From Flavobacterium difficile (GTDB taxonomy: Bacteria > Bacteroidota > Bacteroidia > Flavobacteriales > Flavobacteriaceae), in contig NZ_JAAJBT010000001.1 of the NCBI RefSeq assembly GCF_011392115.1, positions 558,001 through 622,000 on the forward strand: a DNA stretch of 64,000 bases, read 5' to 3'. The notes under the pieces were generated by a model, which did no database searches, was not told the DNA's origin, and was given only the letters and a program-made list of their open reading frames with translations. The position numbers were made by a program, and so were the translations under genes. Below are positions 1 through 9,204 of this stretch, piece by piece; positions within the stretch are counted from its first letter, which is position 1, and every line of letters begins with the position of its first letter.

Positions 1-2228
1 CAACTATGGCGGAGCGAGTAGACAAAGCTCGTGAATTAGTTGGTCGTCCACTTACCTTAACGGAGAAAATTTTATATGCTCATTTATGGGAAAAAACACC
101 TACTTCAACTTTTAAAAGAGGTGTCGATTATGTAGATTTTGCTCCAGATCGAGTAGCTTGTCAAGACGCTACGGCTCAAATGGCTTTGTTGCAATTTATG
201 CGTGCCGGAAAAAAAACAGTTGCGGTTCCAACAACTGTGCATTGTGATCACTTAATTCAAGCCAAATCGGGAGCTGTGGAAGATTTAGCTTTCGCCAATA
301 AACAATCCAAAGAAGTATTCGATTTTCTTTCTTCTGTTTCTAACAAATACGGAATTGGGTTCTGGAAACCGGGTTCTGGAATTATACACCAAATCGTTTT
401 AGAAAATTATGCTTTTCCTGGCGGAATGATGATTGGTACCGATTCACATACGGTTAATGCAGGTGGTTTAGGAATGTTAGCCATCGGAGTAGGTGGTGCG
501 GATGCTGTTGATGTCATGTCCGGAATGTCTTGGGAATTGAAATTTCCAAAACTAATCGGAGTAAAATTAACAGGTAAGTTAAACGGTTGGACCTCTCCAA
601 AAGATGTTATTTTAAAAGTGGCAGATATTTTGACTGTTAAAGGTGGAACAGGTGCTATTTTAGAATATTTCGGTGAAGGTGCGTTATCCATGTCTTGCAC
701 AGGAAAAGGTACCATTTGTAATATGGGTGCAGAAATTGGAGCGACCACTTCGACTTTCGGTTACGATGATTCGATGAGAAGGTATTTAGCCGCTACTGGA
801 AGACAAGATGTAGTAAATGCAGCAGATAAAGTGGCGAATTATTTAACAGGTGATGCCGAAGTATATGCGAATCCAGAGCAATATTTCGATCAATTAATTG
901 AAATTAACTTATCAGAGTTAGAACCACATATTAACGGTCCTTTTACACCAGACAGGGGAACGCCAGTTTCACAAATGAAAGTAGAAGCCGCTCAAAACGG
1001 TTGGCCCATAAAAGTAGAATGGGGTTTAATTGGTTCTTGTACGAATTCTTCTTATGAAGATATGAGTCGAGCCGCATCAATTGTAGAGCAAGCTGTTGCT
1101 CACGGCATCACTCCAAAAGCTGAATTCGGAATCAATCCAGGTTCAGAACAAATTCGATATACAATCGAAAGAGACGGAATTATCGCCACTTTCGAAAAAA
1201 TGGGAACAAAAGTTTTTACTAATGCCTGCGGACCATGTATCGGACAATGGGACAGAGCTGGAGCAGACAAACAAGAGAAAAACACCATCATTCATTCCTT
1301 TAACCGTAATTTTTCTAAAAGAGCCGATGGAAATCCGAATACTCATGCGTTTGTAACTTCACCAGAAATGGTGGCCGCTATAGCAATTTCTGGTCGTTTA
1401 GATTTTAATCCGTTAACAGATACTTTACTAAGTGATACGGGTGAAGAAGTAAAATTAAATCCTCCAAAAGGAGATGAATTACCGACTAAAGGTTTTGATG
1501 TAAAAGATGCCGGCTTTCAAGCGCCTGCTGAAGATGGTGCTTCAGTTGAGGTTGTGGTTTCGCCAACTTCAGATAGATTGCAATTATTAGAACCCTTTGC
1601 ACCTTGGAACGGTAAAAACATCGAAGGGGCGAAGTTGTTAATTAAAGCGTTCGGAAAATGTACCACAGATCATATTTCTATGGCCGGACCGTGGTTGCGT
1701 TTTCGTGGACATTTAGATAATATTTCAAATAATATGTTAATTGGAGCCGAAAATGCTTTCAATGGGAAAACGAATTCCGTAAAAAATCAAGTAACTGGTG
1801 ACTATGCAGAAGTTCCTGCTGTAGCTCGTACTTACAAAGCTGCTGGTATTCCTTCAATAGTTGTGGGAGATCACAATTATGGGGAAGGTTCTTCGCGTGA
1901 ACATGCGGCTATGGAACCCCGTTTTTTAGGTGTTGTAGCAGTTTTAGTAAAATCATTTGCACGTATTCACGAAACGAATTTGAAGAAACAAGGAATGTTA
2001 GCACTAACTTTTGCTAACGAAGCCGATTACAATAAAATTCAAGAAGATGATGTGATCAATTTCTTAGATTTGACAGAATTCGCACCGGGAAAACCTTTAA
2101 CTTTAGAGTTTGTCCACACAGACGGCACAAAAGATGTTATTTTAGCAAATCATACGTACAACGAAAGCCAAATAGGTTGGTTTGTTGCTGGTTCCGCTTT
2201 AAATTTGATTGCTGCTGGAAAAGCGTAA
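1..2228 (+). CDS. acn: Aconitate hydratase, 5' end outside the window
   Basis: Aconitase interconverts citrate and isocitrate in the TCA cycle (cytoplasm, 4Fe-4S enzyme). Counting from the ATG at position 6, the three cluster cysteines are visible: C345 in GSCTNS and C408/C411 in ACGPCIGQW. The C-terminal swivel domain carries the substrate-binding motif [10 protein letters not shown]. Members of this bacterial/mitochondrial-type branch in flavobacteria normally have about 15 more residues before the [13 protein letters not shown] stretch, and the frame stays open to the window edge. I therefore take the ATG at 6 as internal and the gene as truncated by the window. A strong hairpin terminator follows at once. 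Confidence 0.96.
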   Translation, partial: TMAERVDKARELVGRPLTLTEKILYAHLWEKTPTSTFKRGVDYVDFAPDRVACQDATAQMALLQFMRAGKKTVAVPTTVHCDHLIQAKSGAVEDLAFANKQSKEVFDFLSSVSNKYGIGFWKPGSGIIHQIVLENYAFPGGMMIGTDSHTVNAGGLGMLAIGVGGADAVDVMSGMSWELKFPKLIGVKLTGKLNGWTSPKDVILKVADILTVKGGTGAILEYFGEGALSMSCTGKGTICNMGAEIGATTSTFGYDDSMRRYLAATGRQDVVNAADKVANYLTGDAEVYANPEQYFDQLIEINLSELEPHINGPFTPDRGTPVSQMKVEAAQNGWPIKVEWGLIGSCTNSSYEDMSRAASIVEQAVAHGITPKAEFGINPGSEQIRYTIERDGIIATFEKMGTKVFTNACGPCIGQWDRAGADKQEKNTIIHSFNRNFSKRADGNPNTHAFVTSPEMVAAIAISGRLDFNPLTDTLLSDTGEEVKLNPPKGDELPTKGFDVKDAGFQAPAEDGASVEVVVSPTSDRLQLLEPFAPWNGKNIEGAKLLIKAFGKCTTDHISMAGPWLRFRGHLDNISNNMLIGAENAFNGKTNSVKNQVTGDYAEVPAVARTYKAAGIPSIVVGDHNYGEGSSREHAAMEPRFLGVVAVLVKSFARIHETNLKKQGMLALTFANEADYNKIQEDDVINFLDLTEFAPGKPLTLEFVHTDGTKDVILANHTYNESQIGWFVAGSALNLIAAGKA

Positions 2229-2248
2229 GTTGGTTTTTAATAAATATC

Positions 2249-2276
2249 AAAAGACTCCTTATTTTAGGAGTCTTTT
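2249..2276. terminator. Hairpin terminator between acn and the RES-domain gene
   Basis: An 11-bp perfect stem (AAAAGACTCCT / AGGAGTCTTTT) with a 6-nt loop ends in a T run on the plus strand. The TAA stop of the opposing RES gene (2264-2266) lies in the loop and right arm of this hairpin, so the last codons of that gene are part of the structure. It can serve both converging transcripts. Confidence 0.85.
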
Positions 2277-3295
2277 GTTTTATGGTCAACAGCTTTTAAA
2301 TGCATTTTGTCAATTTTCTTTAGGAAAACATTTTTGCATTCCATTAATTCTTGATTAAACATAACTATATTTTTTCCAGATGGATCTAATGAACTGCAAA
2401 ATCTTATTCCACTTGCCCCAGTGAAGATTTTGATAAATTCACAAATAAATTGGGTAGGAATGTACTCAATTTCACTATCATATCTCCTCATTGGTTTTGA
2501 TAAGTCTCTACTTATTTCATCTCTTAAAAGTTTTGATTTTATAGTTTGTTTTATATTTGTTGTCTGAAATAAAGAAGTTTGTTCTGTGAAATCAACAATT
2601 TTAACAAAATCAATTTCTTTTTTTAGATTAAATAATCCAATACTTAATTCATCAAGATATGAAGCTCTTACTTCATACAAAACAGTTTCTGGGTTATCGC
2701 TTAAGTATAAATAAGGAATTCCAAGTGGATTAGCTCTACCGCCACCAGCCAGATTGAAAGGCGGACACATCATTTCTTTTATTGAATAGGCTTCTAGATT
2801 GCTTTTATGATGTACTCTTGCTCTGTATAGTTCATCAGAAGATTTAAGTTCAAATTGAGTGTTAAAAAAACCATCCCAACCTAAATCTTCAGTTAAATAC
2901 TCAATATTTGTAATATATCTATTTGATTTTTTCAGATTATCTTTTAATATTTCCCAAAATGAAAAGTTTTCAATAATATCATCTGTATAGTCTACTAAAT
3001 ACTCAGAATTTTTTATTTCAGAAGTGATTTTTGATAATACTTCGTTAAGAATAATTGAGCCAATATTTAAAGTTGAAAAGAAATTCCAATTACTTTGAAT
3101 TTTTGATATTAAAGGTTCGCCATCAGGCAAAACTTTAAAATTATCAATAAGTCCTTGAAAAAAATCAATAAGTTCATCAATTAATAATAAAGGTACATTT
3201 GAAGAATCACAAATTTTGCAGATTCCTATATTTTTTGAAGATGAAATGAATCCTTTAAGTTCTGCATCCTCAAAACAATTTGGGCAAACTTCCAT
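2264..3295 (-). CDS. Zinc-ribbon / HEPN-like / RES-domain protein, putative NAD+-consuming effector
   Basis: The protein (343 aa) has three parts. An N-terminal zinc ribbon has C4-x2-C7 and C26-x2-C29. A helical region at about residues 35-145 resembles the HEPN/RES N-terminal domain often fused to RES proteins. The C-terminal RES domain (about 150-325) shows YRAR (R158/R160), GRANPLGIPYLYLS (R187, Y195, Y197), YEVR (E208) and GIRFCSS (S301/S302), followed by NIVMFN. Characterised RES proteins such as MbcT degrade NAD+ and stop growth. No Xre/COG5654-type antitoxin gene adjoins it, so this is not the classic RES-Xre toxin pair. It is the last gene of a minus-strand cassette, 6 nt after the sce7725-family gene. 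NAD+ breakdown and a defence role are inferred. Confidence 0.85.
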   Translation of the reverse strand: MEVCPNCFEDAELKGFISSSKNIGICKICDSSNVPLLLIDELIDFFQGLIDNFKVLPDGEPLISKIQSNWNFFSTLNIGSIILNEVLSKITSEIKNSEYLVDYTDDIIENFSFWEILKDNLKKSNRYITNIEYLTEDLGWDGFFNTQFELKSSDELYRARVHHKSNLEAYSIKEMMCPPFNLAGGGRANPLGIPYLYLSDNPETVLYEVRASYLDELSIGLFNLKKEIDFVKIVDFTEQTSLFQTTNIKQTIKSKLLRDEISRDLSKPMRRYDSEIEYIPTQFICEFIKIFTGASGIRFCSSLDPSGKNIVMFNQELMECKNVFLKKIDKMHLKAVDHKTKDS

Positions 3296-3301
3296 GTTTT
3301 A

Positions 3302-4237
3302 CTATCTATTTCTTAAGTATTGTGATAAAATCAACAAATGATTTTTTATTGATATTTTTTTTACGGTACCTAATCCAGGATAATGTTGCTCGTCAAAATA
3401 ATTTTCTAATTCTATAATAGCTGAATTAGTAAGGCTATTTGCTCTACAGTAATCAACTGCTTTTTCGGCGGCTTCAGCAAATTTCCCTTGAATATTAGCA
3501 ATAGAATCATTGCTTTCGGAAGTAAAATGCCTAATCATTATTTGATTTTGAACATTCAAGTATGTAAGATGAATTACTACAGCTCTAGGAGTACTTCCTC
3601 CATCTATGAATTCACTTGGTAATACCGTATAATCTGAAAAACCATCATATCCGTCTTCAGAATAATAAATATGTTCTTCGGAAAATCGATGCTCTTCAAT
3701 ACTTAGAAAATCACTATTTCTAGCTTGTTTTTCAAATAAATCATCTAATCTTATATAAGTTTTGTCGAGGCTTTGTGTGAATCTATGTAAGGACCTATTT
3801 CTAGATGGGTCTTCGGTGTTTATTATTGTAACTTCATCTAATTGAGCCAATTCTTTAAAATCTTCATCGTTTTCATGAATATCATTTTTACAAATCAACA
3901 TGCATTGATTTAGATTGTATTTATTTATGCATTGAGTAATGTATTTTCTATTATTTCTATAATGAAAAGCAGGTAAAACAATATCATTATTTAAATTGTT
4001 TATATAATCTAAATAATGTTCAACATCACCAGTAAGTTCACCATATGCAGGATTTACGATTAAGTATACACTTTGTTTACGTTCTTCAAAAACTTTATAA
4101 GCTAAATTCAGATTGTTAAATGTAGATTTTACTGGCTCAAGTATTGGAAAAATACAGCCTTGAGTAGCGCCTTCAATTGCTAATTCACGTAAAGTTATAA
4201 GTTCAAATTGTCTAGCTCTTAAAAACGGATAATACAT
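3302..4237 (-). CDS. sce7725-family protein (beta-protein-like), function unknown
   Basis: The protein (311 aa) opens with YYPFLRARQFELITLREL, the signature I associate with the sce7725 family, which resembles the phage-type beta-protein family in its barrel-like alternation of strands and helices. There is no signal peptide or membrane segment, so it is probably cytoplasmic. I see no catalytic motif I can name with confidence. The gene lies 3 nt downstream of the sce7726-family nuclease gene and 6 nt upstream of the RES gene, an arrangement that implies one transcript and a shared function. Sce7725 and sce7726 proteins recur as neighbours in bacterial genomes. I know of no experimentally established activity for either. 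Confidence 0.75.
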   Translation of the reverse strand: MYYPFLRARQFELITLRELAIEGATQGCIFPILEPVKSTFNNLNLAYKVFEERKQSVYLIVNPAYGELTGDVEHYLDYINNLNNDIVLPAFHYRNNRKYITQCINKYNLNQCMLICKNDIHENDEDFKELAQLDEVTIINTEDPSRNRSLHRFTQSLDKTYIRLDDLFEKQARNSDFLSIEEHRFSEEHIYYSEDGYDGFSDYTVLPSEFIDGGSTPRAVVIHLTYLNVQNQIMIRHFTSESNDSIANIQGKFAEAAEKAVDYCRANSLTNSAIIELENYFDEQHYPGLGTVKKISIKNHLLILSQYLRNR

Positions 4238-4240
4238 ACT

Positions 4241-5113
4241 TTATAGTTTTATTTGTGATTTAAGATTTTTAATCATAATTTCTCTATCCTTCTTAGTTAA
4301 CTTAAGTGCAAGGCTAATTTGATTAAATTCTTTGTAATAACGATTTGATAATGCATTTTCCAAATTTCTACTTTTCATTTTTTCAATGAATTTTTTATTT
4401 AATGTATTATTTGGAATCTTTTTTATAAGTTCTTTACATATATTATATTGATTAAAACTTGTCATAATTGGCAATTCGCCATAAAAAGATTCTACAATAG
4501 ATTTATATTCATTCGTGTGAAGAACTTTCATTATAGTATCATAATCCACTTCAGAATTTGTAAAAGCATCTCTTTGTAAAATGAATTTTTCTAATTTTTC
4601 ATTATTATTAAAAGATATCAATCCAATGTTTTTATCAATTTTAGAATAAATAGATAATTTTGACTCTGGAACGATGAGAAAAATTTGATTGAAAGCTTTG
4701 CTGTAATTTTCAATTTGTAAATTTAATCGCTTTGTTGAATCGAATTCAGTCTTTATTTCAAATACTTTTGACTTACCATTAAACATAACTAAATCTGCTA
4801 CAGCATTTCCAACTCGAAATTCATTAAAAACTTTTGTGTTGTTTTGCCCAATCTCTTTAATTAACCATTCATTTAGAAAAGAATTTTTAAAGATATATTC
4901 ATTTTGGTAATAATTTTCAAGAATCTGATAAACGTATTTGAGGTAGTCCAAATAAGTTGCGTTTGAAAAGTTTTGCCATTTTATATCATAACGTTCAATC
5001 TTATAATCAATAGATTCAAAGTTTGACTTCATCCAAAGCTCAGCGTCACTTCTAGAAAATAAAGAAGAATAATCTCTTAATTGATTTTGATTATATGTTA
5101 CTTTATTTGACAT
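4241..5113 (-). CDS. sce7726-family protein with PD-(D/E)xK nuclease-like core
   Basis: The protein (290 aa) is the first gene of the three-gene cassette. The core reads EFRVGNAVADLVMFNGKSK followed by VFEIKTEFDS. E98, D107 and E119-I-K121 have the spacing and hydrophobic setting of a PD-(D/E)xK nuclease fold, with D107 before one strand and ExK on the next. The N-terminal 90 residues and C-terminal 120 residues are helical and Lys-rich. The family name is from memory. DNA cleavage is inferred from the motif alone, and the protein could also be a nuclease-fold binding or sensing subunit. A TATATTTG promoter box lies just upstream, so this gene leads the operon. Confidence 0.78.
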   Translation of the reverse strand: MSNKVTYNQNQLRDYSSLFSRSDAELWMKSNFESIDYKIERYDIKWQNFSNATYLDYLKYVYQILENYYQNEYIFKNSFLNEWLIKEIGQNNTKVFNEFRVGNAVADLVMFNGKSKVFEIKTEFDSTKRLNLQIENYSKAFNQIFLIVPESKLSIYSKIDKNIGLISFNNNEKLEKFILQRDAFTNSEVDYDTIMKVLHTNEYKSIVESFYGELPIMTSFNQYNICKELIKKIPNNTLNKKFIEKMKSRNLENALSNRYYKEFNQISLALKLTKKDREIMIKNLKSQIKL

Positions 5114-5127
5114 TAATTAGTTTTTTA

Positions 5128-5135
5128 CAAATATA
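5128..5135 (-). promoter_or_regulatory. Promoter -7 box of the sce7726/sce7725/RES operon
   Basis: On the minus strand the sequence TATATTTG fits the Bacteroidota consensus TAnnTTTG exactly. The ATG of the sce7726 gene follows after 14 nt. I see no clear -33 TTTG at the usual 17-23 bp spacing. Confidence 0.6.
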
Positions 5136-5188
5136 ATCATAAAAAATACTTTTATACATGGTAATTATATTAATATTCAATAAATATA

Positions 5189-6283
5189 CTACCTTTTCTT
5201 CTCACTAATCACAATCTTAATCAACCAGAACAAATGTAGCCCTACAATTGGTAACACAATTAATAATTGCACTTTGTTTACGATATACGCCAAATAAATT
5301 AGGGTGAAAGCAATACAAATTTGTCCAAATAAAATAATTTTGGAAGTATTGTTTTTCCAGTAATAAAAAGCAAAAACTAGCAATAATGGGTTAAATAACA
5401 AGATGTTGTAATTCCATAAAATTTCTTCATGTAAGGAATACAAACCCACTAAACTGAAAAATAAACCTAATACTCCTGCGAAAATGAAATAGGTTATTTT
5501 TATGCCTTTTTTATTTAATAAAATTAAAATTATAATAGCAGCCAGTAAGGAATAAATTGAATTTACATATGAAATTGGTGCACTAATTGTTTGTTCGTTT
5601 AATACTTTAGTAGGTTGTGCTATTTTTTTTCCATTGCTAGTCGCAGTTTCTAACACTTTTTCTAATTCTAACGGTAAAAATAGGCGAGTGGCAGGTTGGT
5701 CGACTTTCGTGCCAAAAATAATTTGAATCCCTAATTTCATATAAAAATCAGACATGTAGGGATACAAAATTTCTCTATAAGTTTGTTCTGATTTTGGTTG
5801 TTTTAAGACTTCAGAACCTAAGATTTTATTGATTTTATCTACCACCATTGTCGTACAATTTTTATCAATAAATTTGTAAGTATAAAAACGTTCGTCTGAA
5901 GTTAGGCTGCTGTTAAGTTCGTTAAACAGTTGTTGTTTTTGTTGCGATGTTAAATTCAATTCTTGTGCTACAATACTTCTACCGTCTAATTTATAATTGT
6001 ATTCAAAATCGTAATAATTATCGCTAGTTACAAAATATTGCAAATCACCTTTAACGAATTTCAACATAAAATTAGGCGTTGAAAAATCAAAAGCACCATA
6101 ATTAAAAACCACATCAAGTTGTTGAGTGAAATCGGTAATTCGTATACCTGTATGTCCGTACATGGCGTAAGAAACAGGAGCCGTTCCGCAAGTTAAAATA
6201 CTTACTTTTGAATAATCAGATAAAACAACGTTTTGTGAAAAACTAAAAATTGGAAGTAATAAGAAAAGTATTTTTTTTAGCAT
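5189..6283 (-). CDS. Lnb-like protein (DUF4105): predicted lipoprotein N-acyltransferase
   Basis: The protein (364 aa) has a signal peptide (about residues 1-17, ending FSFSQ), a periplasmic DUF4105/Lnb N-terminal domain, and about five C-terminal membrane helices from residue 240 on. The papain-like pair is visible as H44 in YGHTGIRI and C143 in KNCTTM. This family has been identified as Lnb, the enzyme that N-acylates lipoproteins in Bacteroides, which lacks the classical Lnt. The C-terminal membrane domain fits work at the outer face of the inner membrane. It is followed in transcription direction by the accessory cassette and preceded by a PorV/PorQ-type gene. The catalytic role is by family analogy. 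Confidence 0.82.
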   Translation of the reverse strand: MLKKILFLLLPIFSFSQNVVLSDYSKVSILTCGTAPVSYAMYGHTGIRITDFTQQLDVVFNYGAFDFSTPNFMLKFVKGDLQYFVTSDNYYDFEYNYKLDGRSIVAQELNLTSQQKQQLFNELNSSLTSDERFYTYKFIDKNCTTMVVDKINKILGSEVLKQPKSEQTYREILYPYMSDFYMKLGIQIIFGTKVDQPATRLFLPLELEKVLETATSNGKKIAQPTKVLNEQTISAPISYVNSIYSLLAAIIILILLNKKGIKITYFIFAGVLGLFFSLVGLYSLHEEILWNYNILLFNPLLLVFAFYYWKNNTSKIILFGQICIAFTLIYLAYIVNKVQLLIVLPIVGLHLFWLIKIVISEKKR

Positions 6284-6319
6284 ATTGGTTTTTTATGAGT
6301 AAAAAGATTTATCAAATTC

Positions 6320-6372
6320 ATACTGGTTTTACTGAACACTGCGACTGAGAACTGTTACTGCGACTGAACACT
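6320..6372. repeat. Short intergenic repeat with ACTGCGACTGA units
   Basis: The motif ACTGCGACTGA occurs twice within 35 bp, embedded in ACTGAACACTG-type variants. A related stretch in the opposite orientation (CAGTCGCAGTTTTTAG) lies at 55147-55162. I see no coding potential in it. Confidence 0.5.
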
Positions 6373-6378
6373 CAAAAT

Positions 6379-7482
6379 TTATCTTCTAAAAATTCCTAAA
6401 TCGACTTTTACAGAAAACACATTCGAATATAAAGCGGCACTTTGATTGCCTAAATCAGTTAAAGCATAATCTACTTGAATGCCTTTGTATTTAAAACCTA
6501 AACCAATATTCGGTTGAAAACTGACTTTATTGGTATTGTCAATTTGGGTGATTTGTTGAAAATTTCCAACTCCAGCACGTAAAAATGCTAAATCAATGTA
6601 TCCAAATTCGAAACCCACTGCTGGACTAATACTAGCCAAACTTGTAGAAATAATATCATTGGTTTGGGCAAATTCCATATTCAAATTGGCGGCAGTAGTT
6701 AAGGTGTAATCGTAATGAAATTCGAATTTTTTTGAAATTCCAAATTGTGCTTTAGGTAAGGTTATTTCACTAGTTTCAGGTAATTCTTGGTTTTCACCAG
6801 GAACAGCGTCTTTAATTTTTTCGTATTCTTCTTCGTTAATGGTCCAAGTGTTGTAAGTGGTTGTAATGTCACGAAGCATCAAGCCGAATTTCCAATCGTT
6901 TTTGCCTTCAAATTGTAAACCAATATCAAATCCAAATCCCCAAGAAGAAGCGAAATCTCCAATTATTCTTCGAATTACTTTCGCATTTACTCCGTAATTA
7001 AAACCTTCTAAAGGTAATTTTCTGGCATAAGAGAACGTCACGCCATAATCGGCTGTAGAAAAAAGAGAAATCCTGTTATAGTCTATATTTCCTTCACTAT
7101 CAATTAATTGAGTGGTATTCAAAATGTCATCTACACCAAAACGAATTAAAGATAATCCCCAAGCACTTCGGTCATCAATAGGCATTGCAAAACCTGCGTA
7201 ATCGTATTGCGCAATATTGGCAAAATAATTCGCATGCATTAAGGCAATTTGTTTGTCTTCCAATTGCAAAATTCCGGCAGGATTCCAATATCCCGAATTC
7301 ACATCGGCAGTTTGCGCAGTTACGGCATTACTCATCCCTAACGCTGCAGCATCTACACCAATGTTTAAAAATTCGTTGGAATATTTACGAATAGTTTGAG
7401 CCGAAATTGACACAGAAGCCAATAGGACAAATAAAAATAGTATCTTCTTCAAAGCAAATTTAGTTCTAACAACAAATATCAT
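6379..7482 (-). CDS. PorV/PorQ-family outer-membrane beta-barrel protein
   Basis: The protein (367 aa) carries a signal peptide ending SISAQ and the family signature NIGVDAAALGMSNA followed by YWNPAG. Many alternating amphipathic strands follow and it ends in an aromatic/Arg terminus (GIFRR). PorV/PorQ-type FadL-like barrels are linked to the type IX secretion system, where PorV shuttles cargo to the attachment complex. Several family members are carried per genome, so which one this is cannot be told. The start is uncertain: the ATG at 7482 adds ten odd residues before an LKKILFLF signal peptide, and a TTG at 7452 would give a cleaner one. A perfect TAAATTTG box lies only 2 nt before that TTG. 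Confidence 0.85.
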   Translation of the reverse strand: MIFVVRTKFALKKILFLFVLLASVSISAQTIRKYSNEFLNIGVDAAALGMSNAVTAQTADVNSGYWNPAGILQLEDKQIALMHANYFANIAQYDYAGFAMPIDDRSAWGLSLIRFGVDDILNTTQLIDSEGNIDYNRISLFSTADYGVTFSYARKLPLEGFNYGVNAKVIRRIIGDFASSWGFGFDIGLQFEGKNDWKFGLMLRDITTTYNTWTINEEEYEKIKDAVPGENQELPETSEITLPKAQFGISKKFEFHYDYTLTTAANLNMEFAQTNDIISTSLASISPAVGFEFGYIDLAFLRAGVGNFQQITQIDNTNKVSFQPNIGLGFKYKGIQVDYALTDLGNQSAALYSNVFSVKVDLGIFRR

Positions 7483-7569
7483 AATTTCTTACTTAATAAA
7501 CTCAAATTCTTTCATTTTATTGTTTACATTTGCTATAGAATTGATCACATTTAAGAAAATTTTAAGAAG

Positions 7570-8310
7570 ATGAGCATAAAAAAACACATTCCTAACACTA
7601 TTACTTTGTTGAATTTATTAGCTGGATTATTAGCTTTGATTCATGCATTTAACGGAAATTACAATGAAGCTTTTTCATTGGTTTGTTTAGGAATTTTCTT
7701 CGATTTTTGGGATGGTTTCTTTGCTAGAATTTGGAACGTTCAAAGTCCAATTGGTTTACAATTAGATTCTTTAGCTGATATGGTTACTAGTGGAGTAGTA
7801 CCAGGTTTGGTGATGTATAAAATGCTTGGTGATATTCAGGAAAATCAAGCACAATATAATTTAACAGAAGATACGTATTACATGGGCGTGGTACCATATA
7901 TAGGTTTCTTAATTACTTTAGCTTCTTGTTACAGATTGGCTAAATTTAATGTAGATACACGTCAAACCGACTCATTTATTGGTTTGCCAACACCGGCGAA
8001 TGCTTTATTAATTATGAGTATTCCGATGATTCAGTTTCATTCAGATTATGAGGTATTAGTAGATGTATTAAGTAATCCGTTTGTTTTAGTAGGAATTACT
8101 GCTTTAAGTGCCTATTTATTAAATGCCGAAATTCCTTTATTCTCTTTAAAAGTGAAAAGTTTTAGCTGGGAAAAATATAAAATACAAGTGGTTTTTTTAA
8201 TTCTTTCTTTGATTTTAATAATACTTTTAGAATTCATTGCAATTCCAATGATCATTTTATTATATGTGATTTTATCGGTTGTAAATAATACGATGCTTAA
8301 GAAAGTGTAA
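7570..8310 (+). CDS. pssA: CDP-diacylglycerol-serine O-phosphatidyltransferase
   Basis: This membrane enzyme makes phosphatidylserine from CDP-diacylglycerol and serine, the first committed step to phosphatidylethanolamine. The complete CDP-alcohol phosphatidyltransferase motif is present: D48-G49-x2-A52-R53-x8-G62-x3-D66-x3-D70. About seven hydrophobic segments are spread over 246 aa, and the start MSIKKHIPNTITLLNLL is typical. The stop codon overlaps the ATG of the GH25 gene by one base (TAATG), so the two are co-transcribed and probably translationally coupled. Confidence 0.94.
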   Translation: MSIKKHIPNTITLLNLLAGLLALIHAFNGNYNEAFSLVCLGIFFDFWDGFFARIWNVQSPIGLQLDSLADMVTSGVVPGLVMYKMLGDIQENQAQYNLTEDTYYMGVVPYIGFLITLASCYRLAKFNVDTRQTDSFIGLPTPANALLIMSIPMIQFHSDYEVLVDVLSNPFVLVGITALSAYLLNAEIPLFSLKVKSFSWEKYKIQVVFLILSLILIILLEFIAIPMIILLYVILSVVNNTMLKKV

Positions 8311-9152
8311 TGGCAACCAGAAGAAAATACCCTTCTAAAAGTAAAAAACAAACGATTATAAGTCCGAAATCTGTGAAATGGATTCTTGGACTTTTTTTGT
8401 TATTGTTCACGATTATTTTTGTGTATCAGAAAAAAGATGGGATTTTATATTATTTGGGATTTAAAATCAATACAAACGAATTAACAGCTAATCAAAGAAA
8501 ATTAGAAGATAAGCGAATCAATGAAATAGTTGAAAATCACAAAGGAAAAATTTTTGGAATTGATGTTTCACAGTATCAAGGCACCATAGATTGGGAGAAT
8601 GTAGAAGCTATCGAAGAACAATTTGAATTGAAATTTGTTGTCGTTCGAGCTACTGCTGGTAGTAATAAAGTAGATTTGAAGTTCAAGAAAAACTGGCGAA
8701 ATTTAACCGAATCCATTTACATTCAAGGCGCCTATCATTATTATCGTCCAGATGAAAATTCGACAGAGCAAGCAAATCATTTTATCAAACATGTAAAATT
8801 ACGAAAAGGACATTTGCCACCCATTTTAGATATCGAAAAAATGCCAAAAGGACAATCTATGGAAAAGCTAAAAGTAGGTTTGCAAAATTGGTTAACCCTT
8901 GTTGAAAAACATTATGGCGTGAAACCTATTATTTATTCTGGCGAAAAATATTACGAAGATTTTTTGCGTGAAGATTTTCCAGAATATCAATTTTGGATTG
9001 CTAATTATAATCCATGGAAAGAAAAAATTGAAGACGAGTATTTGATGTGGCAATTTACCGAAAAGGCGAAACTACATGGCATCAACGAATTAGTCGATGT
9101 GAATGTTTTTAACGGAAGTGTGGAGGATTTAAAGAAAGTGTGTATAAAATAA
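8310..9152 (+). CDS. Membrane-anchored GH25 lysozyme-like muramidase
   Basis: The protein (280 aa) has a basic N-terminus, one membrane anchor (about residues 23-39) and a glycoside hydrolase 25 domain from about residue 80. Family motifs are GIDVSQYQG (D85), the catalytic strand PPILDIEKM and WIANYN, plus WQF near the C-terminus. GH25 enzymes cleave the MurNAc-GlcNAc bond of peptidoglycan. It lies in an operon with pssA, overlapping by one base, and ends at a bidirectional terminator. The anchor suggests a role in cell-wall remodelling, not secretion as a weapon. Confidence 0.9.
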   Translation: MATRRKYPSKSKKQTIISPKSVKWILGLFLLLFTIIFVYQKKDGILYYLGFKINTNELTANQRKLEDKRINEIVENHKGKIFGIDVSQYQGTIDWENVEAIEEQFELKFVVVRATAGSNKVDLKFKKNWRNLTESIYIQGAYHYYRPDENSTEQANHFIKHVKLRKGHLPPILDIEKMPKGQSMEKLKVGLQNWLTLVEKHYGVKPIIYSGEKYYEDFLREDFPEYQFWIANYNPWKEKIEDEYLMWQFTEKAKLHGINELVDVNVFNGSVEDLKKVCIK

Positions 9153-9161
9153 AAGTAATTA

Positions 9162-9199
9162 AAAAAGGCCTATCAGATCGTTTTCTAATAGGCCTTTTT
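9162..9199. terminator. Bidirectional hairpin terminator between GH25 and lptB
   Basis: An 11-bp stem (AAAAAGGCCTA / TAGGCCTTTTT) encloses a 16-nt loop, with A/T tracts on both sides. It separates two converging genes. Confidence 0.85.
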
Positions 9200-9204
9200 A
9201 TATT

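Noticed and set aside
2264..3295. Classic RES-Xre toxin-antitoxin pair
   Set aside because: Neither neighbour has a helix-turn-helix or the COG5654 antitoxin domain; partners are sce7725/sce7726-type proteins instead.
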